From Bordetella parapertussis (lineage in GTDB: Bacteria; Pseudomonadota; Gammaproteobacteria; Burkholderiales; Burkholderiaceae_C): a stretch of 10,364 bases of DNA. Location: assembly GCA_945870575.1 (NCBI GenBank), contig CAMBSK010000050.1:1-10364 (forward strand), in the 5' to 3' direction. Position numbers and translations under genes: made by a program. Under the pieces are notes generated by a model. That model was not told the origin of the DNA, ran no database searches, and was given only the letters and a program-made list of their open reading frames with translations. Each line of letters begins with the position of its first letter. Position 1 is the stretch's first letter. Shown here one piece after another: positions 1 to 6,077 of the stretch.

Positions 1-626
1 CCGATATGGCAATCGATTCCGGTCACTTTCAAACCTGGCAAAGACGCGGCATGTTGGTAAGCCTGCAAAGTGCGCTCGTGCGCAATGCCGAACTTATTGC
101 CTTTGAGGCCAGTGGAAATATAAGGATGGGTTTTAGGGTCCACGTTGGGGTTGACGCGAATACTCACCGGTGCGATTTTGCCCAGCGACAGCGCCATTTC
201 ATTAAGTACATCCAGTTCGGCTTCGCTTTCTACATTGAAGCAGGCGATACCGGCTTGCAAGCCGATTTGCATTTCTGCACGTGTCTTGCCGACACCGGAA
301 AAAATCACATCCTTCGCTTGTCCACCGGCTGCCTGTACGCGGGCTAATTCTCCGGCGGAAACAATATCAAAGCCGCAACCGGCTTGGGCAAACACTTGCA
401 ACACACCCAGGCTGGAATTGGCTTTCATGGCGTAATGCACTTTGGCTTTGCGACCGGCAAACGCACGCTGGTAAGCGCCAAGCGCATGCAGCATGGCGGC
501 TTTGGAGTAAACAAACAAAGGCGTGCCGTGCGCCTCGGCCAGATCCTGTAAGCGCAGTTGTTCAATGAACAAATGTTGGTCGCGGTAAGCCAGAAAGGGT
601 GCGCCGGGCAGGTCGGAAGGGTTCAT
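1..626 (-). CDS. lysA: Diaminopimelate decarboxylase, 5' part (runs off the window edge)
   Basis: LysA is a PLP-dependent enzyme that decarboxylates meso-diaminopimelate to L-lysine, the last step of lysine synthesis, in the cytoplasm. The first 208 codons are present and the rest lies beyond position 1; family members are usually about 410–420 residues. The alanine-racemase-like barrel is clear: the PLP-binding lysine is K68 in HYAMKAN, followed by GFDIVSAGEL, the SIRVNPNVDP segment and the TGLKGNKFGI signature. The ATG at 624–626 is the only reasonable start, because the reading frame upstream holds no other start codon before the TGA that ends lptM. No good Shine-Dalgarno sequence precedes it. 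The gene sits 27 bases downstream of lptM on the same strand, so the two are probably co-transcribed, an arrangement familiar in betaproteobacteria. The reading frame is intact as far as it can be seen. Confidence 0.96.
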   Translation of the reverse strand, partial: MNPSDLPGAPFLAYRDQHLFIEQLRLQDLAEAHGTPLFVYSKAAMLHALGAYQRAFAGRKAKVHYAMKANSSLGVLQVFAQAGCGFDIVSAGELARVQAAGGQAKDVIFSGVGKTRAEMQIGLQAGIACFNVESEAELDVLNEMALSLGKIAPVSIRVNPNVDPKTHPYISTGLKGNKFGIAHERTLQAYQHAASLPGLKVTGIDCHI

Positions 627-653
627 GGACGGGGATGTTTCAATGGCACAAGC

Positions 654-824
654 TCAAGGCTTAGCGGGTGGCTCGGCGGGTTTGGACGGCAGCAACACGT
701 CGGGGAATTTGGCCCGGTTTTTGAACTCGGGGTCGTCCGGTAATTCCAGCGCGCCTTTAAAGCCGCAAGCGTTCAGCAAGGTGAATGCAAGCAACAGCAG
801 ACTGCCTAAAATCGGTGTTTTCAT
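654..824 (-). CDS. lptM: Small LptM-like outer-membrane lipoprotein (LPS translocon maturation factor)
   Basis: This is a 56-residue predicted lipoprotein. It has a short Lys-containing N-terminus (MKTPILG), a hydrophobic segment at residues 5–16, the lipobox LNAC with the lipidated Cys at C20, then GFKGALELP, matching the CGxKGxLxLP signature of LptM (YifL). The tail is Pro-rich ([10 protein letters not shown]). In Escherichia coli LptM binds the LptD/LptE translocon and promotes correct LptD disulfide formation; the same role here is inferred from the signature and from the lysA neighbourhood. The start at 822–824 puts the signal peptide at the N-terminus. An in-frame ATG at 873–875 would add 17 residues before it and is unlikely. 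No Shine-Dalgarno sequence precedes the chosen start, but a TACAAT box ends six bases before it, so a leaderless transcript is possible. Confidence 0.85.
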   Translation of the reverse strand: MKTPILGSLLLLAFTLLNACGFKGALELPDDPEFKNRAKFPDVLLPSKPAEPPAKP

Positions 825-830
825 GGGGAA

Positions 831-836
831 ATTGTA
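831..836 (-). promoter_or_regulatory. Candidate -10 box for lptM–lysA
   Basis: On the minus strand the hexamer TACAAT (5 of 6 matches to TATAAT) is followed by six bases and then the lptM ATG. If used, transcription would start at or within a base or two of the A of the ATG. No convincing -35 hexamer lies 16–18 bases upstream. A perfect TTGACA at 866–871 (minus strand) is 29 bases away, too far to pair with it. The call rests on position and the -10 match only. Confidence 0.3.
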
Positions 837-895
837 CCCAGCCCCTTGTGTGTAACAGCTTGCATTGTCAAGCACCTACTTTGAAGCCAGCTCCG

Positions 896-1225
896 ATGAC
901 CGACAACGAATTCATGAACCATGCTGAAACCCTGTTGCAACGATTGGAAGCCATGTGCGATCAGTTCAACGATCAAGACGACCTGGACATAGACAACCAG
1001 CGTGTGGGGGGCATGGTCACCATGAGCTTTCCCAACAAAAGCCAGTTGATTGTGAACCTGCAAAAACCGCTGCACGAGGTCTGGTTGGCAGCGCAAAGCG
1101 GCGGTTACCACTACCGTTTTGATGGGGCAGCCTGGCAAGACACCAAAGGCCAAGGCGAGTTTTGGCAGCAACTCAGCCGGGATGCCAGCTTGCAATACGG
1201 CAGGCCTTTGCATTTCGCGGCTTGA
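896..1225 (+). CDS. cyaY: Iron-sulfur cluster assembly protein CyaY (bacterial frataxin)
   Basis: CyaY is a small cytoplasmic iron-binding protein that docks on the cysteine desulfurase IscS and modulates Fe-S cluster assembly. The 109-residue length is normal for the family. The acidic helix ([12 protein letters not shown], residues 21–32) is the iron-binding ridge. It is followed by the beta-sheet with [17 protein letters not shown] and the signature [19 protein letters not shown], one of the most conserved stretches in frataxins. The start at MTDNEF matches the usual CyaY N-terminus; the open frame extends upstream to an ATG at 785, but that would add 37 residues overlapping lptM on the other strand. 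The gene stands alone on the plus strand, divergent from lptM–lysA and convergent with the penicillin-binding protein gene, 21 bases from its stop. I see no strong promoter or Shine-Dalgarno sequence in the short upstream gap. Confidence 0.95.
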   Translation: MTDNEFMNHAETLLQRLEAMCDQFNDQDDLDIDNQRVGGMVTMSFPNKSQLIVNLQKPLHEVWLAAQSGGYHYRFDGAAWQDTKGQGEFWQQLSRDASLQYGRPLHFAA

Positions 1226-1246
1226 AACCCGGCAAAGGCGTTCAGG

Positions 1247-3622
1247 TTATTCCTTGAACATTTCCAATATTTTTTTCTTTTCTGAATCAACGGCTTCAGC
1301 TTCGACCGGTTTGGTCTCAATGCCCAGGCTGGTCACCCCGGTGCTCTGGGTAAATTCCTGGTAGAACCAGTCGTTGCCCTCAAACACCACGCCGGCCGGT
1401 ACCGGCATGCCGCTGACTGGTGTGTTTTTGAGCGCATGCTGCATGTAGCTGATCCACACCGGCAGACTGAGTCCACCGCCGGTTTCGCGGTCTCCGAGTT
1501 TGCGCGGCGTGTCGTAGCCTATCCAGGTCACCGCCGTGAGCGTCTGGTGGTAACCGGCAAACCAGGCGTCCATGGAGTCGTTGGTGGTGCCGGTCTTGCC
1601 GTAAATATCGCTGCGTTTGAGCGAGGCCTGTGCGCGCATGGCGGTACCCGCGCGAGTCACTTCTTGTAATAAATGGCTGATCAAAAAAGCATTACGCGGT
1701 TCAATTGCCCGCGCTCTGTCGTCGAGTTCAATTGGTGTGTAAGCGGACAAGACCTTGCCCAGCGGGTCGCTGACCTTGGTGATCAGATAAGGTTTGACCA
1801 GGTAGCCGCCATTGGCAAACACGGAATATCCCATGGCCACTTGAATGGGCGTAACCGAACCGGCGCCAAGCGCCATGGTCAGGTAAGCCGGGTGTTTTTC
1901 CGGCTCAAAACCGAAGCGACCGATCCAGTTTTGTGCGTTTTGCGGGCCGACTGCTTCCAGTATGCGGATAGACACCATGTTTTTCGATTTAGCCAACGCG
2001 GTCTTCAGGCTCATCAAGCCTTCGAACTTGCCGTCGTAATTTTTCGGCTCCCACGCCTGGCTGCCGGTGACGCTGGCGTCAAAAAACAGTGGCGCATCGT
2101 TCACCTGTGTGGCCGCTGTAAAGCCTTTTTCAATGGCTGCCGAATAAATAAACGGTTTGAAACTCGAGCCCGGCTGACGCCAAGCTTGGGTCACGTGGTT
2201 GAATTTGTTTTTATCGAAATCAAAACCGCCGACCAGCGAACGAATGGCTCCATCGGACGGGTCCAGCGCCACAAACGCACCTTCGACCTCGGGCAGTTGC
2301 GTCAGGCCCCAATCGCCTTTGGCGTTTTTGCTGACACGCACCACCGCGCCCGGGCGCAGTTTGATGTTGGGCGGCGCCTTGTCTGACAAGCCCGAGGTGA
2401 CCGGTTTCAAACCGTCGCCGGAGATGTCCAGCACTTCGCTGTTTTGCCTCACCACCCGCACTTTTTTAGGCGTAGCTTCCAGCACCACGGCGCCCAGCAA
2501 ATCGCCTTTGTCACCGGCTTCAATCAAGGCGTCGTCAATTGCCTCTTCAAGCTCACGAGCATCGGTGGGCATGGTGATGAATTTTTCTGGCCCCCGGTAA
2601 ACCTGGCGCAATTCATAGTCCAGGATGCCGCGGCGCAAGGCTTGGTAGGCGATTTCCTGATCCTCTGCCTTGATGGTGGTGTAAACGTTCAGACCGCGCG
2701 TGTAAATATCGCTGCCGTATTGCGCAAACATCAGTTGGCGCGCCATTTCAGCCACGTACTCGGCATGCGTGGTGTTGGGTGTGGTGACGCTGCGGATTTT
2801 CAGTTCTTCGGTTTTCGCTGCATTGGCCTGCGCCGAAGTGATGTAACCGTTTTCTTCCATGCGCTCGATGATGTAGAGCTGGCGCGAGCGGGCGCGTTTG
2901 GGGTTATTGATCGGGTTGTAAGCCGACGGCGCCTTGGGCAAACCGGCGAGCATGGCGGCCTCGGCGATGCTGAGCGACTGAATCGGTTTGCCGAAATAAG
3001 TTTCAGACGCAGCTGCAAACCCGTAGGCCCTGTGACCCAGGAAAATCTGGTTCAAATAGATTTCAAAAATCTGGTCTTTGCTGAGCAGGTGTTCCAGTTT
3101 GTAAGTCAGCAGCAACTCATAAATTTTGCGGGTAAAGGTTTTCTCTGACGACAAATACACATTGCGCGCCACCTGCATGGTGATGGTGGACGCGCCCTGA
3201 CTTTTCGCGCGCCCGACGTTGGCCAGGCTGGCACGCACTAGGCCGATGTAATCGACGCCGCCGTGCTGGTAAAAACGCGCGTCTTCGATAGACAGCACCG
3301 CTTGTTTGACGATAACGGGGATGTCCTTGAAGGGCACCAGTTTGCGACGCTCTTCGCCGAATTCGCCGATGACCTTGCCCTCTACCGAGAACACGCGCAT
3401 CGACAACTTGGGCCGGTAATCGGCCAGATCGGAAATATCCGGCAATTGCGGATAAGCCATCACCAGCGCCACGCCGACCAGCAGCAGTATGGACAACAGG
3501 CCTGCGGTTGATAAGCCAATGGCCCAGGCAAAAAACAAGCCCAGCAGCCGCCAGAGGTTGTTGGCAGGGCGAGACTGCGAATCTGCCGGGGGGCGTTCGG
3601 TAGCGGGTGGCTTAGGCGGCAT
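1247..3622 (-). CDS. mrcA: Penicillin-binding protein 1A (class A: transglycosylase plus transpeptidase)
   Basis: This bifunctional inner-membrane enzyme polymerises lipid II into glycan strands and cross-links the peptides in the periplasm. With the chosen start the protein has 791 residues, normal for PBP1A. A Pro-rich cytoplasmic tail (1–22) precedes one membrane anchor (about 24–56). The GT51 domain follows, with the catalytic Glu at E113 in SIEDARFYQHGGVD, QGASTITMQ (142–150), RKIYELLLTYKLE (165–177) and KDQIFEIYLN (182–191). An OB-like insert typical of PBP1A lies at about 310–440. The transpeptidase motifs are intact: SxxK at S486–K489, SKN at 546–548 and KTG at 676–678. The C-terminus ends in a Lys-rich tail. 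The frame is open to an ATG at 3734–3736, but that would add 38 residues with no family counterpart and would lie upstream of the promoter candidate. The symbol ponA is used equally for this gene. Confidence 0.96.
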   Translation of the reverse strand: MPPKPPATERPPADSQSRPANNLWRLLGLFFAWAIGLSTAGLLSILLLVGVALVMAYPQLPDISDLADYRPKLSMRVFSVEGKVIGEFGEERRKLVPFKDIPVIVKQAVLSIEDARFYQHGGVDYIGLVRASLANVGRAKSQGASTITMQVARNVYLSSEKTFTRKIYELLLTYKLEHLLSKDQIFEIYLNQIFLGHRAYGFAAASETYFGKPIQSLSIAEAAMLAGLPKAPSAYNPINNPKRARSRQLYIIERMEENGYITSAQANAAKTEELKIRSVTTPNTTHAEYVAEMARQLMFAQYGSDIYTRGLNVYTTIKAEDQEIAYQALRRGILDYELRQVYRGPEKFITMPTDARELEEAIDDALIEAGDKGDLLGAVVLEATPKKVRVVRQNSEVLDISGDGLKPVTSGLSDKAPPNIKLRPGAVVRVSKNAKGDWGLTQLPEVEGAFVALDPSDGAIRSLVGGFDFDKNKFNHVTQAWRQPGSSFKPFIYSAAIEKGFTAATQVNDAPLFFDASVTGSQAWEPKNYDGKFEGLMSLKTALAKSKNMVSIRILEAVGPQNAQNWIGRFGFEPEKHPAYLTMALGAGSVTPIQVAMGYSVFANGGYLVKPYLITKVSDPLGKVLSAYTPIELDDRARAIEPRNAFLISHLLQEVTRAGTAMRAQASLKRSDIYGKTGTTNDSMDAWFAGYHQTLTAVTWIGYDTPRKLGDRETGGGLSLPVWISYMQHALKNTPVSGMPVPAGVVFEGNDWFYQEFTQSTGVTSLGIETKPVEAEAVDSEKKKILEMFKE

Positions 3623-3664
3623 GTAAGAGGTTTGGCGCTGAGCCAAGTGGCAGGTTGGAAGCAG

Positions 3665-3693
3665 ATTGTAAAAAAAACGCCAGTGCAGCTTAA
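3665..3693 (-). promoter_or_regulatory. Candidate sigma-70 promoter for mrcA
   Basis: On the minus strand a TTAAGC -35-like hexamer (3688–3693, weak, 3 of 6 matches) is separated by 17 bases, including seven consecutive T, from a TACAAT -10 box (3665–3670, 5 of 6 matches). Transcription would begin near 3658, giving a leader of about 36 bases before the mrcA start at 3622. The position fits that start and would exclude the longer frame starting at 3736. I found no equally good plus-strand promoter for pilM in this 135-bp divergent gap, which otherwise holds only the pilM ribosome-binding site. Confidence 0.45.
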
Positions 3694-3744
3694 CTGAGCC
3701 GGCTTGCAGCGGTTTTACAACCATGGCAGTCATCAACCGCCATG

Positions 3745-3750
3745 AAAGGA
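3745..3750 (+). promoter_or_regulatory. Ribosome-binding site of the pilM gene
   Basis: AAAGGA lies seven bases before the ATG at 3758. It is the clearest Shine-Dalgarno sequence in the window, and it sets the start of the first gene of the long plus-strand operon. Most downstream genes rely on 4-base overlaps and have no comparable site. Confidence 0.65.
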
Positions 3751-3757
3751 CAACACC

Positions 3758-4477
3758 ATGCGAACCAGCCGGATGGCCCGCCGCAAATCACCGGGTTTGG
3801 GTTTATTGATCAAGCAGCAAGGCCTGGTCATGGTTCAAACCGTGCCAGGCCAAGACAGTGCCAAAGATAAGCCTTTGTGGCATTGGCAGGCCCTGGGCAG
3901 TTTCGCAGATGAATTGATGCCAGACGGCGCCTGGCCCGATCCGAAATGGGTCAAGCAGGTCAGACAGCGCAGCGGCTTTCAAGCGCAGTTGCTGGCAATG
4001 GCCATTCCGCGTGAACACTTGCATTCAATACAACTGCAAATTGACAGCGATGTTCCGCTACGCCAACTGCGTGCGGTGCTGAGCGAGCGGCTGCAAGACA
4101 GTTTGCCCTGGCCGTTGACCGAGTGCCTGTGGGATTTTCAAACCGTAGCTGCGGCTCAGGCCCCGTCTGCCGCCCCCCTTGACAGCGGACGTCCGGCCTG
4201 GTTGAACCAGGCCATGCAAGAGCGACCGGTACACAACATCGAGGTGCTGGCCATGCCCAGGGACTGGGCGTCTCAATGCGAGCAATGGTGCAGCCAGGCG
4301 GGTTTGCAACTGGTCAGGCTGGAGCCGCCGTGGCAAGCCAGTTTGCGCTGGCAAACCTATGCGCAACACCACAGCGTCGGACTGTTGCAGGAAAACCCCG
4401 CCATTTACGACGCCGGATTGAGCGAGGAAGAGCAGGCTGTGGTCGGCGGACTGGCATTGGGCGTGGTGCTGACATGA
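3758..4477 (+). CDS. pilM: Short, divergent PilM-like type IV pilus assembly protein
   Basis: PilM is the cytoplasmic actin-like partner of PilN in the pilus alignment complex. This copy is weak in sequence and is called mainly from its place immediately before pilN, pilOP and pilQ. It has 239 residues against about 350 in canonical PilM, closer to HofM (about 260). The N-terminal SPGLGLLIKQQGLVMVQ (11–27) lines up with the canonical GIDISSxxVKxxEL strand-turn-strand but lacks the Asp and the Ser-rich turn of the phosphate-1 loop. The C-terminus, GGLALGVVLT (230–239), resembles the closing CGLALR of the family. The middle holds a Pro/Ala-rich segment near residues 131–141 (AAAQAPSAAPL) where canonical PilM has further actin-fold elements. 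There is no signal peptide or membrane segment, consistent with a cytoplasmic protein. A good ribosome-binding site supports the start. The stop overlaps the pilN start as ATGA. Confidence 0.72.
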   Translation: MRTSRMARRKSPGLGLLIKQQGLVMVQTVPGQDSAKDKPLWHWQALGSFADELMPDGAWPDPKWVKQVRQRSGFQAQLLAMAIPREHLHSIQLQIDSDVPLRQLRAVLSERLQDSLPWPLTECLWDFQTVAAAQAPSAAPLDSGRPAWLNQAMQERPVHNIEVLAMPRDWASQCEQWCSQAGLQLVRLEPPWQASLRWQTYAQHHSVGLLQENPAIYDAGLSEEEQAVVGGLALGVVLT

Positions 4478-5040
4478 GTGACTTCAACTTGCATCCGTGG
4501 CGCGAACGCCGTCGCGCGCAGCGTTTGCGCCATTGGCGGTTTGCCTCGTTGTGTGCCGTTAGCCTGACCCTGGCGGCTGTGTGGAGTCTGGACCGGCATT
4601 GGGAAGACTGGTTGCAGCAACACCAGGCGCAGGTGGCGCAGCGTCAGCAAAATTTGCACGAACTGCAAACTGAATTGGAGAAAGCCCCTTTATGGCAGAC
4701 GCGCCAGACCCAAGCGCAGCAAGTGCAAGCTGCATGGCAACCCTGGCGTTTGCAGCAATGGCAGGCCTGGCAGATGTTGCAACACCTGTTGTCGGTGCCA
4801 CCGCGCGGTGTGCAGATCGACCGCTTGGTCTGGCGTGATCAGCAATTACAGCTCAACGGCTGGACACTCAGCGATGGACATTTGCAGGCATGGCTGTCGC
4901 TGTTGCAAGCGGGCGGTTTGTCCGCGCGAGACGCGCGACCCAGGTTGGAGGACGCGCAGTGGTTGCAGTCTGACGGTCTGTCGGCCAAACGCCAGCGCTT
5001 TAGCTTGCAGATGAGTACACCTGCGTTGGCGACACCATGA
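4474..5040 (+). CDS. pilN: PilN-like type IV pilus inner-membrane alignment protein
   Basis: PilN is a bitopic inner-membrane protein whose cytoplasmic N-terminus binds PilM and whose periplasmic domain pairs with PilO. The 188-residue length is normal. The N-terminal DFNLHPWRERRR (3–14) is a good match to the conserved NLLPWRExRR motif that inserts into PilM. A membrane helix follows at about 22–38. A long Gln-rich coiled coil comes next (about 44–105), then a small ferredoxin-like periplasmic domain (about 106–182). Composition is unusual: 14 Trp (7.4%) and about 31 Gln. The start is set by the ATGA overlap with pilM and by the motif position; the frame extends upstream to 4276, but that part lies inside pilM and has no family match. 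The stop overlaps the next gene as ATGA. Confidence 0.88.
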   Translation: MSDFNLHPWRERRRAQRLRHWRFASLCAVSLTLAAVWSLDRHWEDWLQQHQAQVAQRQQNLHELQTELEKAPLWQTRQTQAQQVQAAWQPWRLQQWQAWQMLQHLLSVPPRGVQIDRLVWRDQQLQLNGWTLSDGHLQAWLSLLQAGGLSARDARPRLEDAQWLQSDGLSAKRQRFSLQMSTPALATP

Positions 5041-6077
5041 GTACCGGCATTCGCTGGCAGACACCGTGGCCGCAATGGCGCAGCCACTGGCAGGTGTTGC
5101 ACGCCTGGCCGCCGGGGGCGCAATGGCTGTTGCTGTTGCTGCTCAGCGTATGCATGACCGCTGCGGGCAGCTTGTGGTGGTCATTTGAAGCCTGGGAAAT
5201 CTGGTGGCAGGCCGATGAGCAATTGCAGCAACTTGATGAAGACATAAACAGGAACCAACAGCAAGTAGGCCAATTGCGCCAGCGCATACAGGAGATTCAG
5301 GCTTTGCCGCACCCTTCAGGCTGGCCGGTGCCCGCCTGGCAGACCTGGCCGCAAACACCGCCGCCGGATGACAACCAAGCATTGCAGCAATGGCTGAACT
5401 GGGGCCGACAACACGGTCTGGCCGCACAAGCTATGCCTTTGACCGGTGAGTCCGCTGTGCGATGGAGAGGCGCATTGCCCGCCTTGCTTGCGGCAGTGCA
5501 CGGCGTGCCTCAAGAATTTCCAGCCATGCGCCTGAGCGGTTTTGACTGGCAAGTATTGCCCGCCCCGGCGACAACAGCCAAGCCGGGTCAGGTCGAAGAA
5601 CGTTTGCAAGTCGAATTGCAATGGACCCGGGCGGGTGACAACCCCCTGGTGGTCTTGCCAGCCAAAGGAAAAAAACTCGCAGAAAAAACCGCATTGGCGG
5701 TAGACGCTCAAGCCGTTTTACCGCCCCCCTCTGCAACCTCCGCTAAGTTGTATAACCCGTTCCAAGTGACGGCCTTGCGCAGCGGCTTGCCACCGGGAGT
5801 TGCGCAAAGTCAGCTCCGAGGCTGGCAGGCGCTGCACAACCAACCGGTGTCTCAGTTGCGCTGGATCGGTTCCTTGTCCCGGACTGATCAAAGCCAGGGC
5901 TTGCTGGCTTTTAACGGCTTGGTGTATAGCGTTCAGAAAGGCGATCACCTCGGCCAGGATTGGGGCGAGGTGACCGATATTGCTAGGGATCACGTGTTGT
6001 TACGCGAATGGCATGCGCATACCAATGGGGAGTGGCAGCTGGTGAACAGACGCATCGCCGCCGGGGATCCCAAATGA
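5037..6077 (+). CDS. PilO–PilP fusion protein of the pilus alignment complex
   Basis: One 346-residue polypeptide appears to carry both PilO and PilP. Residues 1–24 are cytoplasmic and Trp-rich; a membrane helix lies at about 29–50. A coiled coil (58–90) and a PilO-like periplasmic domain (about 108–198, ending ERLQVELQW) follow. After a Pro/Ala/Lys-rich linker (about 200–237) comes a PilP-like beta domain: YNPF (239–242), LRWIGSL (274–280), LVYSVQKGDHLGQDWGEV (295–312) and WQLVNRR (333–339). These match the NPF, LxMVGTL and VxVGxYLGxxxGxI elements of PilP. Normally PilP is a separate lipoprotein that links PilN/PilO to the secretin. Here no signal peptide or lipobox Cys precedes the PilP part, and no separate pilP lies before pilQ. 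No stop or frameshift lies between the two parts. ATGA overlaps occur at both ends. Domain assignment is by motif, so a structure prediction would settle it. Confidence 0.82.
   Translation: MSTGIRWQTPWPQWRSHWQVLHAWPPGAQWLLLLLLSVCMTAAGSLWWSFEAWEIWWQADEQLQQLDEDINRNQQQVGQLRQRIQEIQALPHPSGWPVPAWQTWPQTPPPDDNQALQQWLNWGRQHGLAAQAMPLTGESAVRWRGALPALLAAVHGVPQEFPAMRLSGFDWQVLPAPATTAKPGQVEERLQVELQWTRAGDNPLVVLPAKGKKLAEKTALAVDAQAVLPPPSATSAKLYNPFQVTALRSGLPPGVAQSQLRGWQALHNQPVSQLRWIGSLSRTDQSQGLLAFNGLVYSVQKGDHLGQDWGEVTDIARDHVLLREWHAHTNGEWQLVNRRIAAGDPK

Noticed and set aside
866..871. Perfect TTGACA -35 hexamer on the minus strand upstream of lptM
   Set aside because: No acceptable -10 hexamer lies 15–19 bases downstream, and the TACAAT at 831–836 is 29 bases away.
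785..895. Extension of CyaY by 37 residues to an ATG at 785
   Set aside because: It would overlap lptM on the opposite strand and has no frataxin similarity; MTDNEF at 896 matches the usual N-terminus.
1240..1281. Possible terminator for cyaY: imperfect hairpin GTTCAGG/CCTTGAAC followed by a T-rich tract
   Set aside because: The stem is short with a bulged T, and the T-run begins about 10 bases after the stem, too far for a standard intrinsic terminator. The T-tract is explained by Lys codons at the mrcA 3' end.
1673..3148. Two long plus-strand open frames (237 and 234 codons) antisense to mrcA
   Set aside because: They are shadows of the strongly conserved PBP1A frame on the other strand. 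Their translations show no recognisable domain and they have no ribosome-binding sites.
3623..3736. Extension of PBP1A by 38 residues to an ATG at 3736
   Set aside because: The extra residues have no family counterpart, and the promoter candidate at 3665–3693 lies downstream of that start.
3623..3757. Plus-strand promoter for the pil operon in the divergent gap
   Set aside because: TTGCAG at 3704–3709 has no -10 partner at the right spacing, and TACAAC at 3716–3721 has no -35 partner. None is strong enough to call.
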